Counted from the stretch's first letter, positions 33,020 to 43,483 are shown. The stretch is 64,000 nucleotides of DNA from Helicobacter japonicus (GCF_000762845.2 NZ_JRMQ02000001.1:1-64000), one strand, 5' to 3'. A program made the numbers and translations. The notes: generated by a model not told the origin, from the sequence alone.

Positions 33020-35233
33020 TTGACATTTGATACAACAAAGATTCTAAACCAAGCTCTACCATTTTTTAGAAGTCTCTCGCAAAGTAAAGAGATGATTGTT
33101 ATTGTCTTTATTGTGCTAATTGTAAGCATTATTATGGTGCCATTGCCAAGTGGTGTGCTTGATTTTTTATTGAGTATTTCTATTGCACTTTCCTTACTGA
33201 TTATTCTTATCACACTCTATGTAGATAAAGCTACAGAATTTTCTGCTTTCCCCACAATCCTCCTTATTGTTACACTTTATCGCCTAGCACTTAATGTCGC
33301 AACTACGCGTATGATTCTTAGCGAAGGACATAAAGGCACAGAGGCTGTAAGCAGTATTGTATCAGCATTTGGGCAATTTGTCGTGGGTGGAAACTATGTC
33401 ATTGGAATTATTGTCTTTACTATTCTTGTTATTGTAAATCTTATCGTTATTACAAATGGTTCTACTCGCGTAACTGAAGTGCGCGCTAGATTCACACTTG
33501 ATGCAATGCCCGGTAAGCAAATGGCAATTGATGCAGACCTAAATGCAGGACTTATTGGACAAGAAGAAGCACAAAAAAGACGAGAAGCCCTCTCACAAGA
33601 AGCCGATTTTTACGGCACAATGGATGGTGCGAGTAAGTTTGTCAAAGGCGATGCCATAGCTTCCATCATTATTACGATTGTAAATATCATCGGTGGATTC
33701 CTTATCGGGGTATTTGAACACGGAATGAGTGTCAAACAAAGTGCAGAAACTTTCACTATTCTCACCATTGGTGATGGGCTTGTAGGACAGATTCCAGCAC
33801 TTATTATTGCCACTGCCACAGGTATCATTACTACACGTGCAGCAAAAAGCTCACAAACAAACTTTGCAGGAGACATTATTACACAAATTGCAAATAGTGG
33901 AAAGATTCTCACTATTGTGGGCTTTATCCTTATTCTTTTTGCACTTGTGCCGGGTTTGCCTATTTCTTTGGGTTTTGTGGGTGCATTTTTCTTTGTCATT
34001 GCGTGGCTTACAAGTAGAGAGGATTTAGGCAGTATGTTTGCCTCTGTGGAAAAATGGTTCAATAAAAAAGATTTATTAAAAACTTCTCACCCTAATGAAA
34101 GCAAAGAACAAAATATTGATGCATCTCAACATAAGGCACAAAGAGTGCAAAAAAGTGAAGAAGAAATCAGAAAAGAAGAAGAAAATGTCATTAATGAAGC
34201 TCTCAAAGTCGAAACTTTAGAGATTTATCTCGGTTATGGGCTTATCCGCTTAGCTGATGTAAAACAACACGGCGATTTACTTGAACGAATCCGCTCTATG
34301 CGTAAAAATATCGCTTCAGATTATGGATTTATTGTGCCACAGATTCGGATAAAGGATAATTTAAATCTTCAACCAAATGATTATACCATTCTCCTTAAAG
34401 GCGTAAAAATTGGTGGTGGCACCGTGATGCCTGATAAAATTTTAGCAATGGATACAGGTATGGTGGGACAGCCTATTGAGGGAATCCCAACAAAGGAACC
34501 AGCCTTCAATCAAGACGCACTATGGATAGACCCTAAAGACAAAGAAGACGCTATTATTCAAGGTTATATTGTGATTGACCCTTCAACAATTATCACTACG
34601 CATTTAACTAACCTCATCAAAACCTATGCTGAAGACTTTATCACACGCGATGAAGTAAAAGTTCTAATGGATAGACACGCGCAAAACTTCCCTGTGGTTG
34701 TGAGCGAAGCAGCCAAAATTCCTATGAGCACAATACTCTATGTATTGCGTGCATTACTCCACGAAGGCATTCCAATTAAAGATCTTCCTACAATCCTAGA
34801 AGGTATTATTGACACCTACCCTGTGCTACAAAATGACACTGAATCTATTGTGGAACAAGTGCGTGCTCGCCTTGCACGCACAATTACAGATGTATTTAGA
34901 AGTAAAGATGGAAATCTTAGAATATTCACTCTCTCACTTGCAACTGAACAATACCTTATCGATAGACTTAAAGAGCAACCCAGTGGTAAAAATTTTGTGC
35001 TTCATTCAAATGATGTGCAAAAGCTTGTTGATTCTGTAAAAGAAGAGGAAGCGGTGCTTAGGCAAAAAAATATTGACCCTATTTTGTTTGTAGATTACAG
35101 AATCCGAAAACCTCTTGCAAAGCTTCTTGAACCATTTGATATAAAAAGCAATATACTTGGTAATGCTGAAATAGACCCTCACGCAAAATTTGAGGTAGTA
35201 GGCACAATCAATATAGACTTTAAGGACGCATAA
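33020..35233 (+). CDS. flhA: Flagellar type III export protein FlhA
   Basis: An integral-membrane part of the flagellar export gate, also needed in Helicobacter for expression of the sigma-54 flagellar genes. The 737 residues have about eight transmembrane helices in the first 330. They include the strongly conserved cytoplasmic loop [20 protein letters not shown] and [14 protein letters not shown] long cytoplasmic domain binds chaperones and substrates. Similarity to H. pylori FlhA runs over the full length. Start is a TTG at 33020 with AAAAGG eight bases upstream. The stop overlaps the next ATG (TAATG), so the DHH phosphoesterase is coupled to it, as in H. pylori. Confidence 0.96.
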   Translation: MTFDTTKILNQALPFFRSLSQSKEMIVIVFIVLIVSIIMVPLPSGVLDFLLSISIALSLLIILITLYVDKATEFSAFPTILLIVTLYRLALNVATTRMILSEGHKGTEAVSSIVSAFGQFVVGGNYVIGIIVFTILVIVNLIVITNGSTRVTEVRARFTLDAMPGKQMAIDADLNAGLIGQEEAQKRREALSQEADFYGTMDGASKFVKGDAIASIIITIVNIIGGFLIGVFEHGMSVKQSAETFTILTIGDGLVGQIPALIIATATGIITTRAAKSSQTNFAGDIITQIANSGKILTIVGFILILFALVPGLPISLGFVGAFFFVIAWLTSREDLGSMFASVEKWFNKKDLLKTSHPNESKEQNIDASQHKAQRVQKSEEEIRKEEENVINEALKVETLEIYLGYGLIRLADVKQHGDLLERIRSMRKNIASDYGFIVPQIRIKDNLNLQPNDYTILLKGVKIGGGTVMPDKILAMDTGMVGQPIEGIPTKEPAFNQDALWIDPKDKEDAIIQGYIVIDPSTIITTHLTNLIKTYAEDFITRDEVKVLMDRHAQNFPVVVSEAAKIPMSTILYVLRALLHEGIPIKDLPTILEGIIDTYPVLQNDTESIVEQVRARLARTITDVFRSKDGNLRIFTLSLATEQYLIDRLKEQPSGKNFVLHSNDVQKLVDSVKEEEAVLRQKNIDPILFVDYRIRKPLAKLLEPFDIKSNILGNAEIDPHAKFEVVGTINIDFKDA

Positions 35234-36363
35234 TGAAAGTTTTTCATCTCTCACATACCGATTTAGACGGCTATGGTTGTCAATTTATTGCTAAAGAGTT
35301 TTTTTCTCATATCACTTTTTATAATGCTAACTATGGCAGAGAAGTGCTTGTGAGGCTTAATAACATACTTGATAGCATTGCGCATTCAAATGTCCAAAAC
35401 GCACAAGAACTCCTCAATGCAAAATTTGGTAAAACAAGTAAAAATCCACAAAAATCCACAAAAACAGAAGAAAAATATCTCGTGCTTATTACAGATTTAA
35501 ACCTTACCCTAAGCGAAGCAAATCTCCTCTATCAACGCATAGGAGAACTTAAAATCGCAGGATTTGATGTGGAAATCTTACTTTTAGACCATCATATTAG
35601 TGGGCAAGAATGTGCAAATAAATATGATTGGTATCACCTAGATTCTACCCGTTGTGCGTCTAAAATTACTTTTGAAACACTTAAAGAACTCTATACCTTG
35701 CTTAATCCTACGCGCTTAGAATGGATTACGCATTTAAGTGAAATGATTAATTCTGTGGATATTTGGCTTGAAGATGGCTACAAATTTGATTTTGGAAAAG
35801 TCGCTATGGGCGCGATTAGTGGCAGTTTTGAGCTTAATCGCTTTATGTTTGATGAAGAACATAGAGATTATAAATTTGCCATTATCGAATCAATGAAAGA
35901 TTTTTTAGAATCTCCTAATGGCGAGGTAGAATTTGACAATAATCTCTATATGATTAAAAAACGCGCACTCGGAGGCGACCCAAAGACACAAACAATGGAT
36001 ACTATCACTTCAAACGCGCAAGTAGAACTTTTAAGTGCAAAAAAACAGCTTTGCACTATTACTTATGATGACAAAAAAGGATTCTTAAGCTATTCTATGG
36101 GTGGTATCAGTGTCTTAGCAAATCTTTTTTTAAAATGTAATCCTGAATATGATTTTTACCTTGATGTGAATCCACGAGGCAATATCTCTTTACGCGCCAA
36201 TGGAAATTGTGATGTAAGCTTGATGAGCAAAGAACTTTTCAATGGTGGAGGGCATAAAAATGCTTCTGGTGGAAAAATAGAGGGATTCAAAGAAAGTTTT
36301 GCTTATGGCGACATTAAAACGCAAGTTGAATATATACTCAATCAACACAAGGAGAGTTTATGA
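35233..36363 (+). CDS. DHH/DHHA1-family phosphoesterase
   Basis: A 376-residue member of the DHH superfamily, which includes nanoRNases and cyclic-dinucleotide phosphodiesterases. The metal motifs are visible: HLSHTDLDG (5-13), LLLDHH (116-121) and, in the DHHA1 substrate-binding domain, NGGGHKNASGG (about 336-346). The protein has no membrane or signal segment, so it is cytoplasmic. The substrate is unknown; oligoribonucleotides, pAp or cyclic dinucleotides are all possible for the family. It directly follows flhA with a one-base overlap, as in H. pylori (HP1042), and overlaps the next small gene by four bases (ATGA). Confidence 0.88.
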   Translation: MKVFHLSHTDLDGYGCQFIAKEFFSHITFYNANYGREVLVRLNNILDSIAHSNVQNAQELLNAKFGKTSKNPQKSTKTEEKYLVLITDLNLTLSEANLLYQRIGELKIAGFDVEILLLDHHISGQECANKYDWYHLDSTRCASKITFETLKELYTLLNPTRLEWITHLSEMINSVDIWLEDGYKFDFGKVAMGAISGSFELNRFMFDEEHRDYKFAIIESMKDFLESPNGEVEFDNNLYMIKKRALGGDPKTQTMDTITSNAQVELLSAKKQLCTITYDDKKGFLSYSMGGISVLANLFLKCNPEYDFYLDVNPRGNISLRANGNCDVSLMSKELFNGGGHKNASGGKIEGFKESFAYGDIKTQVEYILNQHKESL

Positions 36364-36623
36364 GCATTGATGAAAATATAAGTGATGAACTTACATTAGA
36401 GATGAGTCTTGAAGAAATGGCATTAGAAGTGGTTGATATGCTTGGTGTTGCACTTATTTTTGCTGGAGCAAAAAAACAAAATGTAGAAAAACTCATTGAG
36501 CTTTATTCCTCACAAATGGACAAATTCTATGAGCTTTTGCCCGAAGATGCACCATATGGGAGAGATGAAATGGTAGAGATTATCAAATCTCTCAAAAAAG
36601 ACTATCCACAATTTTTTAAATAG
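36360..36623 (+). CDS. Small acidic conserved hypothetical protein
   Basis: An 87-residue, strongly acidic, probably all-helical protein. The ATG overlaps the stop of the DHH gene (ATGA), with GGAG at 36351-36354, and its stop is adjacent to the purN start. There is no signal peptide or membrane helix and no motif I recognise. The coupled position and the good ribosome-binding site support a real gene. Confidence 0.7.
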   Translation: MSIDENISDELTLEMSLEEMALEVVDMLGVALIFAGAKKQNVEKLIELYSSQMDKFYELLPEDAPYGRDEMVEIIKSLKKDYPQFFK

Positions 36624-36628
36624 TGCCT

Positions 36629-37264
36629 ATGCTTACACTTATCCGCTGTGCAATTCTTTTTAGTGGGAATGGAAGCAATATGCAGCATTTAATTGAATCT
36701 TTACACCATAAAAGATTCAAATCTACACAAGAAAACACTACGCAAGAATATGAGATTGAAATAACGCTCACTTTGTGCAATAACCCTTCTGCGTATGGTA
36801 TCACACGCACAAAAAATCTTGGTATTCCTTGCGAGATTCTCTCTCATAAAAATTTTGCCACGCGTGAAGATTTTGATAAAGCAATGATACATATTTTACA
36901 TATTCATAAAATTAGATATGTCTTTTTGGCAGGATTTATGAGGATTCTCACTCCTTACTTTACACAAAGCTTTTCTATTATCAATATCCACCCTTCATTT
37001 TTGCCCGAACATAAAGGCGCACACGCTATAAAAGATAGTTTTTATTCATCTGCTTCTTATGGGGGCGTGAGTGTCCATTGGGTCAATGAAGAACTTGATG
37101 GAGGGGAGATTATTTTACAAGAAAAAGTTGCAAAATTACCAAATGAAAGTCTAGAAGATTTTGAATACAGAATCCACGAATGTGAATACAATCTCTATCC
37201 TCGAGCGATTTTATCAGCCCTTAATCTTAGGATGCAGACAGAGATAGATTCTACCAAAGGATAG
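36629..37264 (+). CDS. purN: Phosphoribosylglycinamide formyltransferase
   Basis: Transfers a formyl group from 10-formyl-tetrahydrofolate to GAR in purine synthesis. The phosphate-binding ILFSGNGSNMQ is near the N-terminus. The catalytic Asn-His-Asp set is seen in INIHPSFLPEHKG (Asn and His) and NEELDGGEII (Asp). At about 211 residues the length is normal. Start could be ATG 36629 or a GTG at 36623 that overlaps the preceding stop; the ATG is preferred. Neither has a strong Shine-Dalgarno, consistent with translational coupling. The next gene starts at or just after its stop. Confidence 0.93.
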   Translation: MLTLIRCAILFSGNGSNMQHLIESLHHKRFKSTQENTTQEYEIEITLTLCNNPSAYGITRTKNLGIPCEILSHKNFATREDFDKAMIHILHIHKIRYVFLAGFMRILTPYFTQSFSIINIHPSFLPEHKGAHAIKDSFYSSASYGGVSVHWVNEELDGGEIILQEKVAKLPNESLEDFEYRIHECEYNLYPRAILSALNLRMQTEIDSTKG

Positions 37265-37266
37265 TG

Positions 37267-38454
37267 ATGAATAATGCAATAGAAACTTTAAGCGCATTTA
37301 GTATTTTTGCCTTACTTATTCTTTTTGCCTCACCCATTAGCAATCTCACGCGCATTCCTGTTGTCGTTGTAGAGATGATTTTAGGTGCATTAACAGCTCA
37401 TTTTGTTGGTTTCATTACAGATATTGAAGAAATTAATATTGTTGCAGAAATTGGTTTTTTATTTTTAATGTTTTTATGCGGCTTAGAAGTAGATATTAAA
37501 TCTTTTACGAAACTTGGTTCATCTTTTCTGCTCCGCACTCTCGCATATTTTTGCACACTTTATGGCTTAAGTTTTATTATTGTATTGAGCTTAGGACTTT
37601 CTTATGTCTATATTGCTGCACTTCCTGTTATGAGTCTTGGTATGATTGTAGCACTTATTAAAGATTATGGCAAAGACCAACCTTGGCTTGATTTAGCACT
37701 CAAAATTGGAATCTTGGGTGAGCTTGTCAGTATTGCCGCCCTTGTCATTGTAGATGGCTCATCACGACACGGTGTAGGGAGCGACCTTGCACATAAACTC
37801 CTTATGCTCGTGCTTTTTATGATTTTTGTGATTTTAGGATTCAAAATGGCAAGAGTGCTTTTTTGGTGGATACCTCAAGTGCGATTTTTATTTTTGCCAC
37901 GAGATGATAGCAATTCACAAGATTTGCGCTTTGTGTTTTTATTGCTTTTTGGATTTGTGCTACTTATGATGATACTTGATATTAAAGCTGTGCTTGGTGC
38001 ATTTTTAGCCGGAACAATTCTTAGCACATTTTTTAAGCATAAAGCCGAATTACCCCAAATGCTTCATCACTTTGGATTTGGCTTCTTCGTGCCATTTTTC
38101 TTTGTCCATATCGGCTCTACACTCAATCTCCACACACTTTTTACAGATATAAAAATTATCACTTATGCCCTCTATCTCATTATGGGTATGTTAAGTTTGC
38201 GTCTCATTAGTGCGAGTATCGTTTTTGGCAAATATTTTAAAAGTGCCAAATCTACACTACTCTTTGCATTAAGTGATTCTATGCCACTTACTTTTCTTAT
38301 TGCGACTGCTACTTTGGGTAAAAGCATCGGGGAGCTCAACGACACGCTTTATGCGTCATTTGTGCTTGGTGCAATTTTAGAGGGTATTATCTTTAGTATG
38401 TTGATTAAAATTGTATATGTCTTTTGGAAAACACCTAAACAAAAGGAAAAGTAA
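37267..38454 (+). CDS. Cation:proton antiporter (CPA2/Kef-like)
   Basis: A polytopic membrane protein with about 12 hydrophobic helices and no cytoplasmic TrkA-N domain. The N-terminal pattern IPVVVVEMILGALTAHFVG and FLFLMFLCGLEVD is typical of the Na+/H+ exchanger (CPA2) family. Likely exchanges Na+ or K+ for H+ across the inner membrane, for pH or ion homeostasis; the ion is not deducible. I prefer ATG 37267, with AAAGGA five bases upstream, over the in-frame GTG at 37264. The stop overlaps the next ATG (TAATG), linking it to the sodium symporter gene. Confidence 0.87.
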   Translation: MNNAIETLSAFSIFALLILFASPISNLTRIPVVVVEMILGALTAHFVGFITDIEEINIVAEIGFLFLMFLCGLEVDIKSFTKLGSSFLLRTLAYFCTLYGLSFIIVLSLGLSYVYIAALPVMSLGMIVALIKDYGKDQPWLDLALKIGILGELVSIAALVIVDGSSRHGVGSDLAHKLLMLVLFMIFVILGFKMARVLFWWIPQVRFLFLPRDDSNSQDLRFVFLLLFGFVLLMMILDIKAVLGAFLAGTILSTFFKHKAELPQMLHHFGFGFFVPFFFVHIGSTLNLHTLFTDIKIITYALYLIMGMLSLRLISASIVFGKYFKSAKSTLLFALSDSMPLTFLIATATLGKSIGELNDTLYASFVLGAILEGIIFSMLIKIVYVFWKTPKQKEK

Positions 38455-39872
38455 TGCAAAACCCCTCTCCTACTCGCCAAACTTGGAGCTCTAGCCTCAC
38501 TTATATTTTAACAGTTGCAGGAGCAACTATTGGCTTTGGAGCGACTTGGAGATTCCCATATCTAGTAGGTGAAAATGGTGGTGGGGCATATGTGCTTGTC
38601 TTTATTTTGGTGATGATTTTTGTTGGAATCCCTGTGATTTTAGTAGAAAATGTCATCGGTAGATACGCACATAAAAATGCAGTTGATGCCTTTAGTGGAT
38701 TTGCCAATGGTAAGCCTATTCCACATTTTGCAAAGATTATCGGCTATTTTGGTGTGCTAGGAGCATTTGGTATTATGGCATACTATATGGTCATAGGCGG
38801 GTGGGTCATTACTTATATCACAAGTATCCTAAGCGGTGAGCTTAATCTCTCCTCACCCATTGATAAAGAACTTGCCCAAAGCTTCTATAATGCAAAAATA
38901 GAGCATAATCCCCTGATGATTGGAATCTGGACTACTCTTTTTGTAGCTATAAATTGGGTGATTCTCAAAAAAGGCATCATTAATGGTATTGAAGCAAGTA
39001 TGAAATATCTTATGCCTTTACTTTTTATATGCTTGCTAATTATCGTCATTCGCAATCTTACACTTCCAGGAGCAATGGAAGGAGTAAAATTTTATCTCTT
39101 ACCTGATTTTAGCAAAATCACAGCTAAACTTTTCATCGATGTGCTAGGACAAGTCTTTTTTGCACTCTCTTTAGGATTTGGCGTGATGATTACGCTTAGC
39201 TCCTATTTACAAAAGAATGAAAATATGATTAAAACTGCCGTTGCCACCGGTGTGCTTAATACGCTTATCGCGCTTTTAGCTGGGTTTATGATTTTTCCCT
39301 CACTCTTTAGTTTTGACTTAGAGCCATCTCAAGGACCAAGTCTTGTATTTCAAACGCTCCCTATTGTGTTTTCACATATTTATTTTGGCAATATCCTAGC
39401 CCTTATCTTTTTTCTGCTTTTAATCACTGCGGCACTCACCACTTCTTTGCCTATTTATGAAGTGATTATTACAACACTCTATGAAAAATTTAACATCTCA
39501 CGCACTAACGCAATTAATATCACACTCGGCTTTATTTTTATATGTGGGAATCTCCCTTGTATTCTTAGCTATGGTGTGCTTGATGACATCACTTGGAATG
39601 GCAAAAATATCTTTGATAGCTTTGATTTTATCAGTGGCAATATTCTCTTTGTGCTCACTTCTCTTGGCACATTACTTTTTGTAGGGTGGATTCTAAAAGA
39701 TGAGGCAAAAAAAGAGCTAAGCAATAATAATACTCTCTATCCACGACTTGTGAATCTATGGTATGTGTATATCAAATATTTCTTACCATTTGTTATTGTG
39801 CTGATTTTTATCGCTGGTGTATTTCCTGACACACTCAACAAACTCTTACGCCTATTCACGGCACTATTGTAG
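38454..39872 (+). CDS. Sodium-dependent transporter, neurotransmitter:sodium symporter (SNF) family
   Basis: A LeuT-fold secondary transporter of 472 residues with about 11-12 transmembrane helices. TM1 carries the signature VAGATIGFGATWRFPYLVGE (about 19-38) with the unwound Na+/substrate-binding stretch, followed by GGGAYVLVF. Family members import amino acids or related compounds with Na+. H. pylori has two adjacent homologues, but only one copy is here. It follows the CPA2 antiporter with overlapping stop/start codons. A sodium-extruding antiporter next to a sodium-driven importer makes functional sense. The substrate is unknown. Confidence 0.92.
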   Translation: MQNPSPTRQTWSSSLTYILTVAGATIGFGATWRFPYLVGENGGGAYVLVFILVMIFVGIPVILVENVIGRYAHKNAVDAFSGFANGKPIPHFAKIIGYFGVLGAFGIMAYYMVIGGWVITYITSILSGELNLSSPIDKELAQSFYNAKIEHNPLMIGIWTTLFVAINWVILKKGIINGIEASMKYLMPLLFICLLIIVIRNLTLPGAMEGVKFYLLPDFSKITAKLFIDVLGQVFFALSLGFGVMITLSSYLQKNENMIKTAVATGVLNTLIALLAGFMIFPSLFSFDLEPSQGPSLVFQTLPIVFSHIYFGNILALIFFLLLITAALTTSLPIYEVIITTLYEKFNISRTNAINITLGFIFICGNLPCILSYGVLDDITWNGKNIFDSFDFISGNILFVLTSLGTLLFVGWILKDEAKKELSNNNTLYPRLVNLWYVYIKYFLPFVIVLIFIAGVFPDTLNKLLRLFTALL

Positions 39873-39883
39873 AAAGACATTTT

Positions 39884-41701
39884 ATGTTAAGAATCTGCTG
39901 TGTTTTATGGCTATGCGTATGTGCGATGTATGCAGAAAGCAAAACTTACGCTCTTAGCATTTATGGCACACTCAAATATCCTCAAAATTTCACACATTTT
40001 GACTATGCTAATCCTAATGCTCCAAAAGGTGGCACACTCAAAGGCTTTGCTCTTGGCACTTTTGATAGCCTTAATCCCTTTACACAAAAAGGCAATGCGG
40101 CTGCGGAGCTTAGCACACTTGTATATAATACACTCACTATTCAAAGCCTAGATGAGCCTTTGAGCGAATATGGGCTGATTGCAGATTCTATGACAAGGGG
40201 GAGAGATTACATTATCTTTCATATCAATCCAAAGGCAAAATTTAGCGATGGTGTAAAGGTAAGTGCAAAAGATGTCGCCTTTAGCTTTGATACTTTGCTT
40301 GAAAAAGGAAAGATTGAATTTAAACGTTACTATGCTGATGTCAAAAGTGTGAAAGTATTAAATGAGCGCGAAGTAGCCTTTTATTTTAAAAATGATTCCA
40401 ATAAAGAGCTGCCTTTAATCTTAGGGCAGTTGCCTATCTTACCTGCCCATATTTATCTGCAAAATGGTAAAAACACTTTTGGTGAGAATCCACTTCAAAT
40501 CCCCATAGGAAGTGGCGTATATAAAGTGAAAAAGTTTGATATAGGACGCAGTATCACTTATGAGCGAAATACTGACTATTGGGCGCAAAATCACCCTACA
40601 CAAAAGGGAGTGTATAACTTTGATGAAGTGATTATAGAATACTATAAAGACGCTGCTGTGGCGCAAAATGCCTTTATGGCTGGAGAATATGATTACCGCA
40701 TAGAATCTTCAGCAAAAGTGTGGGCAACAGACTATGAAGGCAAGGCAAAAAAAGAGGGTAAAATCATTCAAAAAACCTTTAGGCATCAGTTACCAAGCAC
40801 ATTTCAGGGCTTTTTTTTCAACACTCGCAATCCTCTTTTTGCCGACATAAGAGTGCGTGAAGCAATATTTTATGCGTTTGATTTTGAATGGAGTAATAAG
40901 AACTTGTTTTTCAATCAATATGAGCGCACAAAGCATATTTTCAATAATTCTCCTTTTGCTTCAAGCGGATTACCCACAGGGAGAGAGAAAGAGATTTTGC
41001 TTTCTTATAAAGACAAGCTAGATTCTAGAATCTTCACCCAAAGCTACATTATCCCCCGCACAGATGGAGCAAAAGTGCGCGGGGAAAATTTAAGAGAGAA
41101 TCTCAAATATGCAAGAGATTTGCTTCAAGATGCAGGGTTTTATATCAAAAATGGCACACTTTATACGCCACAAGGCAAACCTTTTACCTTTGAGATTCTT
41201 ATCTCTTATGAAGCCTTTGAGCGCATTTGCTTACCTTTTGTAAAGAATCTTCAAAAACTTGGCATTACTGCTAGTATTAAAAAAGTTGATGATTCGCAAT
41301 ATATTAATCGTGTGCGGAATTTCAAATATGATATGGTCATTGAGCTACTAGGGCAAAGCCTATTTCCGGGAAATGAGCAAAATTATTATTGGAGCTCTGC
41401 TGTGGCAGATACAAGTGGGAGTAAAAATTTTGCAGGCGTAAAAGATGCTGTGGTAGATGATTTGATTCAGAGATTACTCAACGCTAATGATGAAAAAGAA
41501 CGTATAGCCATTGGCAGAGCAATGGATAGAATCTTACTTTGGGGATTCTATGCTATCCCACATTTTAATCTTCCTGCTTTTCGTGTGGCATATTGGCGCA
41601 AAATTGAAATGCCAACCATTACCCCACCTTATGGCATTGACCCATACTTATGGTGGGATAAAACATCTCAAAATTATTCCACTAAGAAGCCAAAAAGTTA
41701 G
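39884..41701 (+). CDS. Periplasmic peptide-binding protein, family 5 (YejA-like)
   Basis: A 605-residue extracellular solute-binding protein with a signal peptide (cleavage near residue 17, MYA-ES). The family 5 features are clear: ALSIYGTLKYPQNFTHFDYANPNAPKGG-type start, the FHINPKAKFSDG motif, SAKDVAFSFDTL, and the SSFP-like segment. The N-terminal pattern resembles YejA, the binding protein of an ABC importer for oligopeptides and microcin C. No permease or ATPase gene is adjacent, so its transporter lies elsewhere or is shared. It starts 11 bases after the sodium symporter gene and probably belongs to the same transcript. Confidence 0.9.
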   Translation: MLRICCVLWLCVCAMYAESKTYALSIYGTLKYPQNFTHFDYANPNAPKGGTLKGFALGTFDSLNPFTQKGNAAAELSTLVYNTLTIQSLDEPLSEYGLIADSMTRGRDYIIFHINPKAKFSDGVKVSAKDVAFSFDTLLEKGKIEFKRYYADVKSVKVLNEREVAFYFKNDSNKELPLILGQLPILPAHIYLQNGKNTFGENPLQIPIGSGVYKVKKFDIGRSITYERNTDYWAQNHPTQKGVYNFDEVIIEYYKDAAVAQNAFMAGEYDYRIESSAKVWATDYEGKAKKEGKIIQKTFRHQLPSTFQGFFFNTRNPLFADIRVREAIFYAFDFEWSNKNLFFNQYERTKHIFNNSPFASSGLPTGREKEILLSYKDKLDSRIFTQSYIIPRTDGAKVRGENLRENLKYARDLLQDAGFYIKNGTLYTPQGKPFTFEILISYEAFERICLPFVKNLQKLGITASIKKVDDSQYINRVRNFKYDMVIELLGQSLFPGNEQNYYWSSAVADTSGSKNFAGVKDAVVDDLIQRLLNANDEKERIAIGRAMDRILLWGFYAIPHFNLPAFRVAYWRKIEMPTITPPYGIDPYLWWDKTSQNYSTKKPKS

Positions 41702-41708
41702 AGATTGC

Positions 41709-41714
41709 TATAAT
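41709..41714 (+). promoter_or_regulatory. -10 element of the flippase-ATPase unit
   Basis: TATAAT with extended TTGC, just after the YejA-like gene stop and 42 bases before the flippase GTG start. Confidence 0.55.
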
Positions 41715-41755
41715 ACTCCTCTAAAATTGGTTATATATTACTTCAAAGGATATTT

Positions 41756-43483
41756 GTGCCAAAACTTGAAAAACATCATACGCCAAACAATATCACAATA
41801 TTGCGCTCTCTTACTACTAGACGCGATAAGATTATTTTGGGTTTTTTGTTTCTTGCTACAATTGGGCTTTCAATCATTGAAACGATTGGCATTAGTATCA
41901 TTATGCCTTTTATTACTTTTGCAAGTAATCCACAAATGATTTTTTCACAGAGTAGCTCGGCTTGGATTTATGAGAAACTCAACCTCACTAGCACTATGCA
42001 ATTTATGTATATATTTAGCTTTGCACTTATTATATTCTATTTTTTTCGCGCATTTTATAATGCCTTTTATGGCTATGCTTTGGCACGTTTTTCTTATGGT
42101 AAATATCATTTTTTTGCCTATCGATTATTTTGTAAAAGTGTAGAATTAAATTATCTTGATTTTACAGCTAAAAATACAGATAAGCTTCGTCAAAGTATTA
42201 TAAGAGAAGCGTTTAATACTTCAAATTACTTACAAAGTCTTTTGCAAATAAGCGCAGAGTTTTTTACCATTGTCCTTATGTATGCCCTGCTTCTTATTGT
42301 AAGTTGGAAAATGACTTTAGTGCTTACTCTTTTGCTTGGTGTGCAAGTGCTTTTTATCCTTAAAATTCTCACAAAAAGGATAAAGCATAAGGGTGAAATT
42401 CGTGTAGAAGCAGACAGCAAACTCAATGAAAGCCTTACCAAAACTTTTGGTAACTTTAAGTTTATCAAGCTTAAGGGTAATCAAAAAGAAGTGCTTGAAA
42501 CTTTTGAACTCCTCTCACGTGAGCGCACACAAGCAGAAATCACTGCTCAATCACTCTTTCCCTTACCGCGTCTTGTTCTTGAAACCATTGGATTTAGTGT
42601 GCTTATCGCCTGTGTAGCCTATATTCTTTTTAAATATGAAGATGCAAGTGCTGTGATACCCATTATCTCAATGTATGCCCTAGCCCTTTATAGAATCCTC
42701 CCTGCTATTACGCGTATTGTCAGTAATTTTAATTCAATGAGTTACTTTAGCTCAAGTGTAAAAAATGTGTATGAAAATCTTATCTATCACACCGAATATG
42801 AAGACAACGAACCTTGTGAATTTAAGGATTCCATCACACTTAAAAATATAGATTTTGCATATGTGAGAGAGAAGCCGATTTTAAAAAATTTCTCACTTAC
42901 TATTCAAAAAGGTGAAAAAGTCGCTTTCATAGGAGAGAGTGGAACAGGAAAAAGCACTTTGGTGGATATAATTATTGGTATTTATAAACCTCAAAAAGGA
43001 CAATTACTTGTAGATAATGTGCCGATTAATAATCGTAATCTTCGCTCTTGGCGTAAAAAAATTGGCTATATTCCTCAAAGTATTTATCTTTTTGATGGAA
43101 GCGTGGCAGAGAATATTGCCTTTGGTTCTGCATTTGATGAAGAGAAAATTAAACAAGCTTGCAAGAAAGCGCGGATTCTTGATTTTTTAGAGCAACATAA
43201 TGGTATCTATACTCGCGTAGGTGAAGGTGGAATCTTGCTAAGTGGCGGGCAAAAGCAGCGGATTGGGATTGCTAGAGCAATTTATGATGACCCAGAGATT
43301 CTTGTGCTTGATGAAGCTACTTCAGCCCTTGATAACCAAACAGAATCTGATATTATGGAGCAAATTTATGATATTGCGGGTAATAAAACACTTCTTGTTA
43401 TTGCCCACAGATTAAGCACGATAGAACATTGCTCACGCAAAATTGAGCTTCAAGCAAGTAATGGGGGGGGGGGCAATAATTAA
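41756..43483 (+). CDS. wzk: ABC-type lipid-linked oligosaccharide flippase (PglK/Wzk family)
   Basis: A half-transporter of 575 residues: about six transmembrane helices (about 20-320) fused to an ABC ATPase. Walker A GESGTGKST lies near residue 393, signature LSGGQKQRIG near 490 and Walker B LVLDEATSALD near 515. The membrane part matches PglK of Campylobacter and Wzk of H. pylori, which flip undecaprenyl-linked glycans for N-glycosylation or O-antigen. The start is GTG with AAAGGA five bases upstream. The last residues NGGGGNN are encoded by an 11-G tract and replace the usual longer C-terminal tail. The protein could be slightly shortened, and its end varies with tract length. Confidence 0.88.
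   Translation: MPKLEKHHTPNNITILRSLTTRRDKIILGFLFLATIGLSIIETIGISIIMPFITFASNPQMIFSQSSSAWIYEKLNLTSTMQFMYIFSFALIIFYFFRAFYNAFYGYALARFSYGKYHFFAYRLFCKSVELNYLDFTAKNTDKLRQSIIREAFNTSNYLQSLLQISAEFFTIVLMYALLLIVSWKMTLVLTLLLGVQVLFILKILTKRIKHKGEIRVEADSKLNESLTKTFGNFKFIKLKGNQKEVLETFELLSRERTQAEITAQSLFPLPRLVLETIGFSVLIACVAYILFKYEDASAVIPIISMYALALYRILPAITRIVSNFNSMSYFSSSVKNVYENLIYHTEYEDNEPCEFKDSITLKNIDFAYVREKPILKNFSLTIQKGEKVAFIGESGTGKSTLVDIIIGIYKPQKGQLLVDNVPINNRNLRSWRKKIGYIPQSIYLFDGSVAENIAFGSAFDEEKIKQACKKARILDFLEQHNGIYTRVGEGGILLSGGQKQRIGIARAIYDDPEILVLDEATSALDNQTESDIMEQIYDIAGNKTLLVIAHRLSTIEHCSRKIELQASNGGGGNN
43463..43473 (+). repeat. Poly-G tract (11 G) at the end of the flippase gene
   Basis: Run of 11 G eleven bases before the ATG of the AAA ATPase gene. 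At 11 G the flippase ends at TAA 43481-43483, directly next to that ATG. Other lengths move the stop to within a few codons. The run may double as the Shine-Dalgarno of the next gene. Confidence 0.95.
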
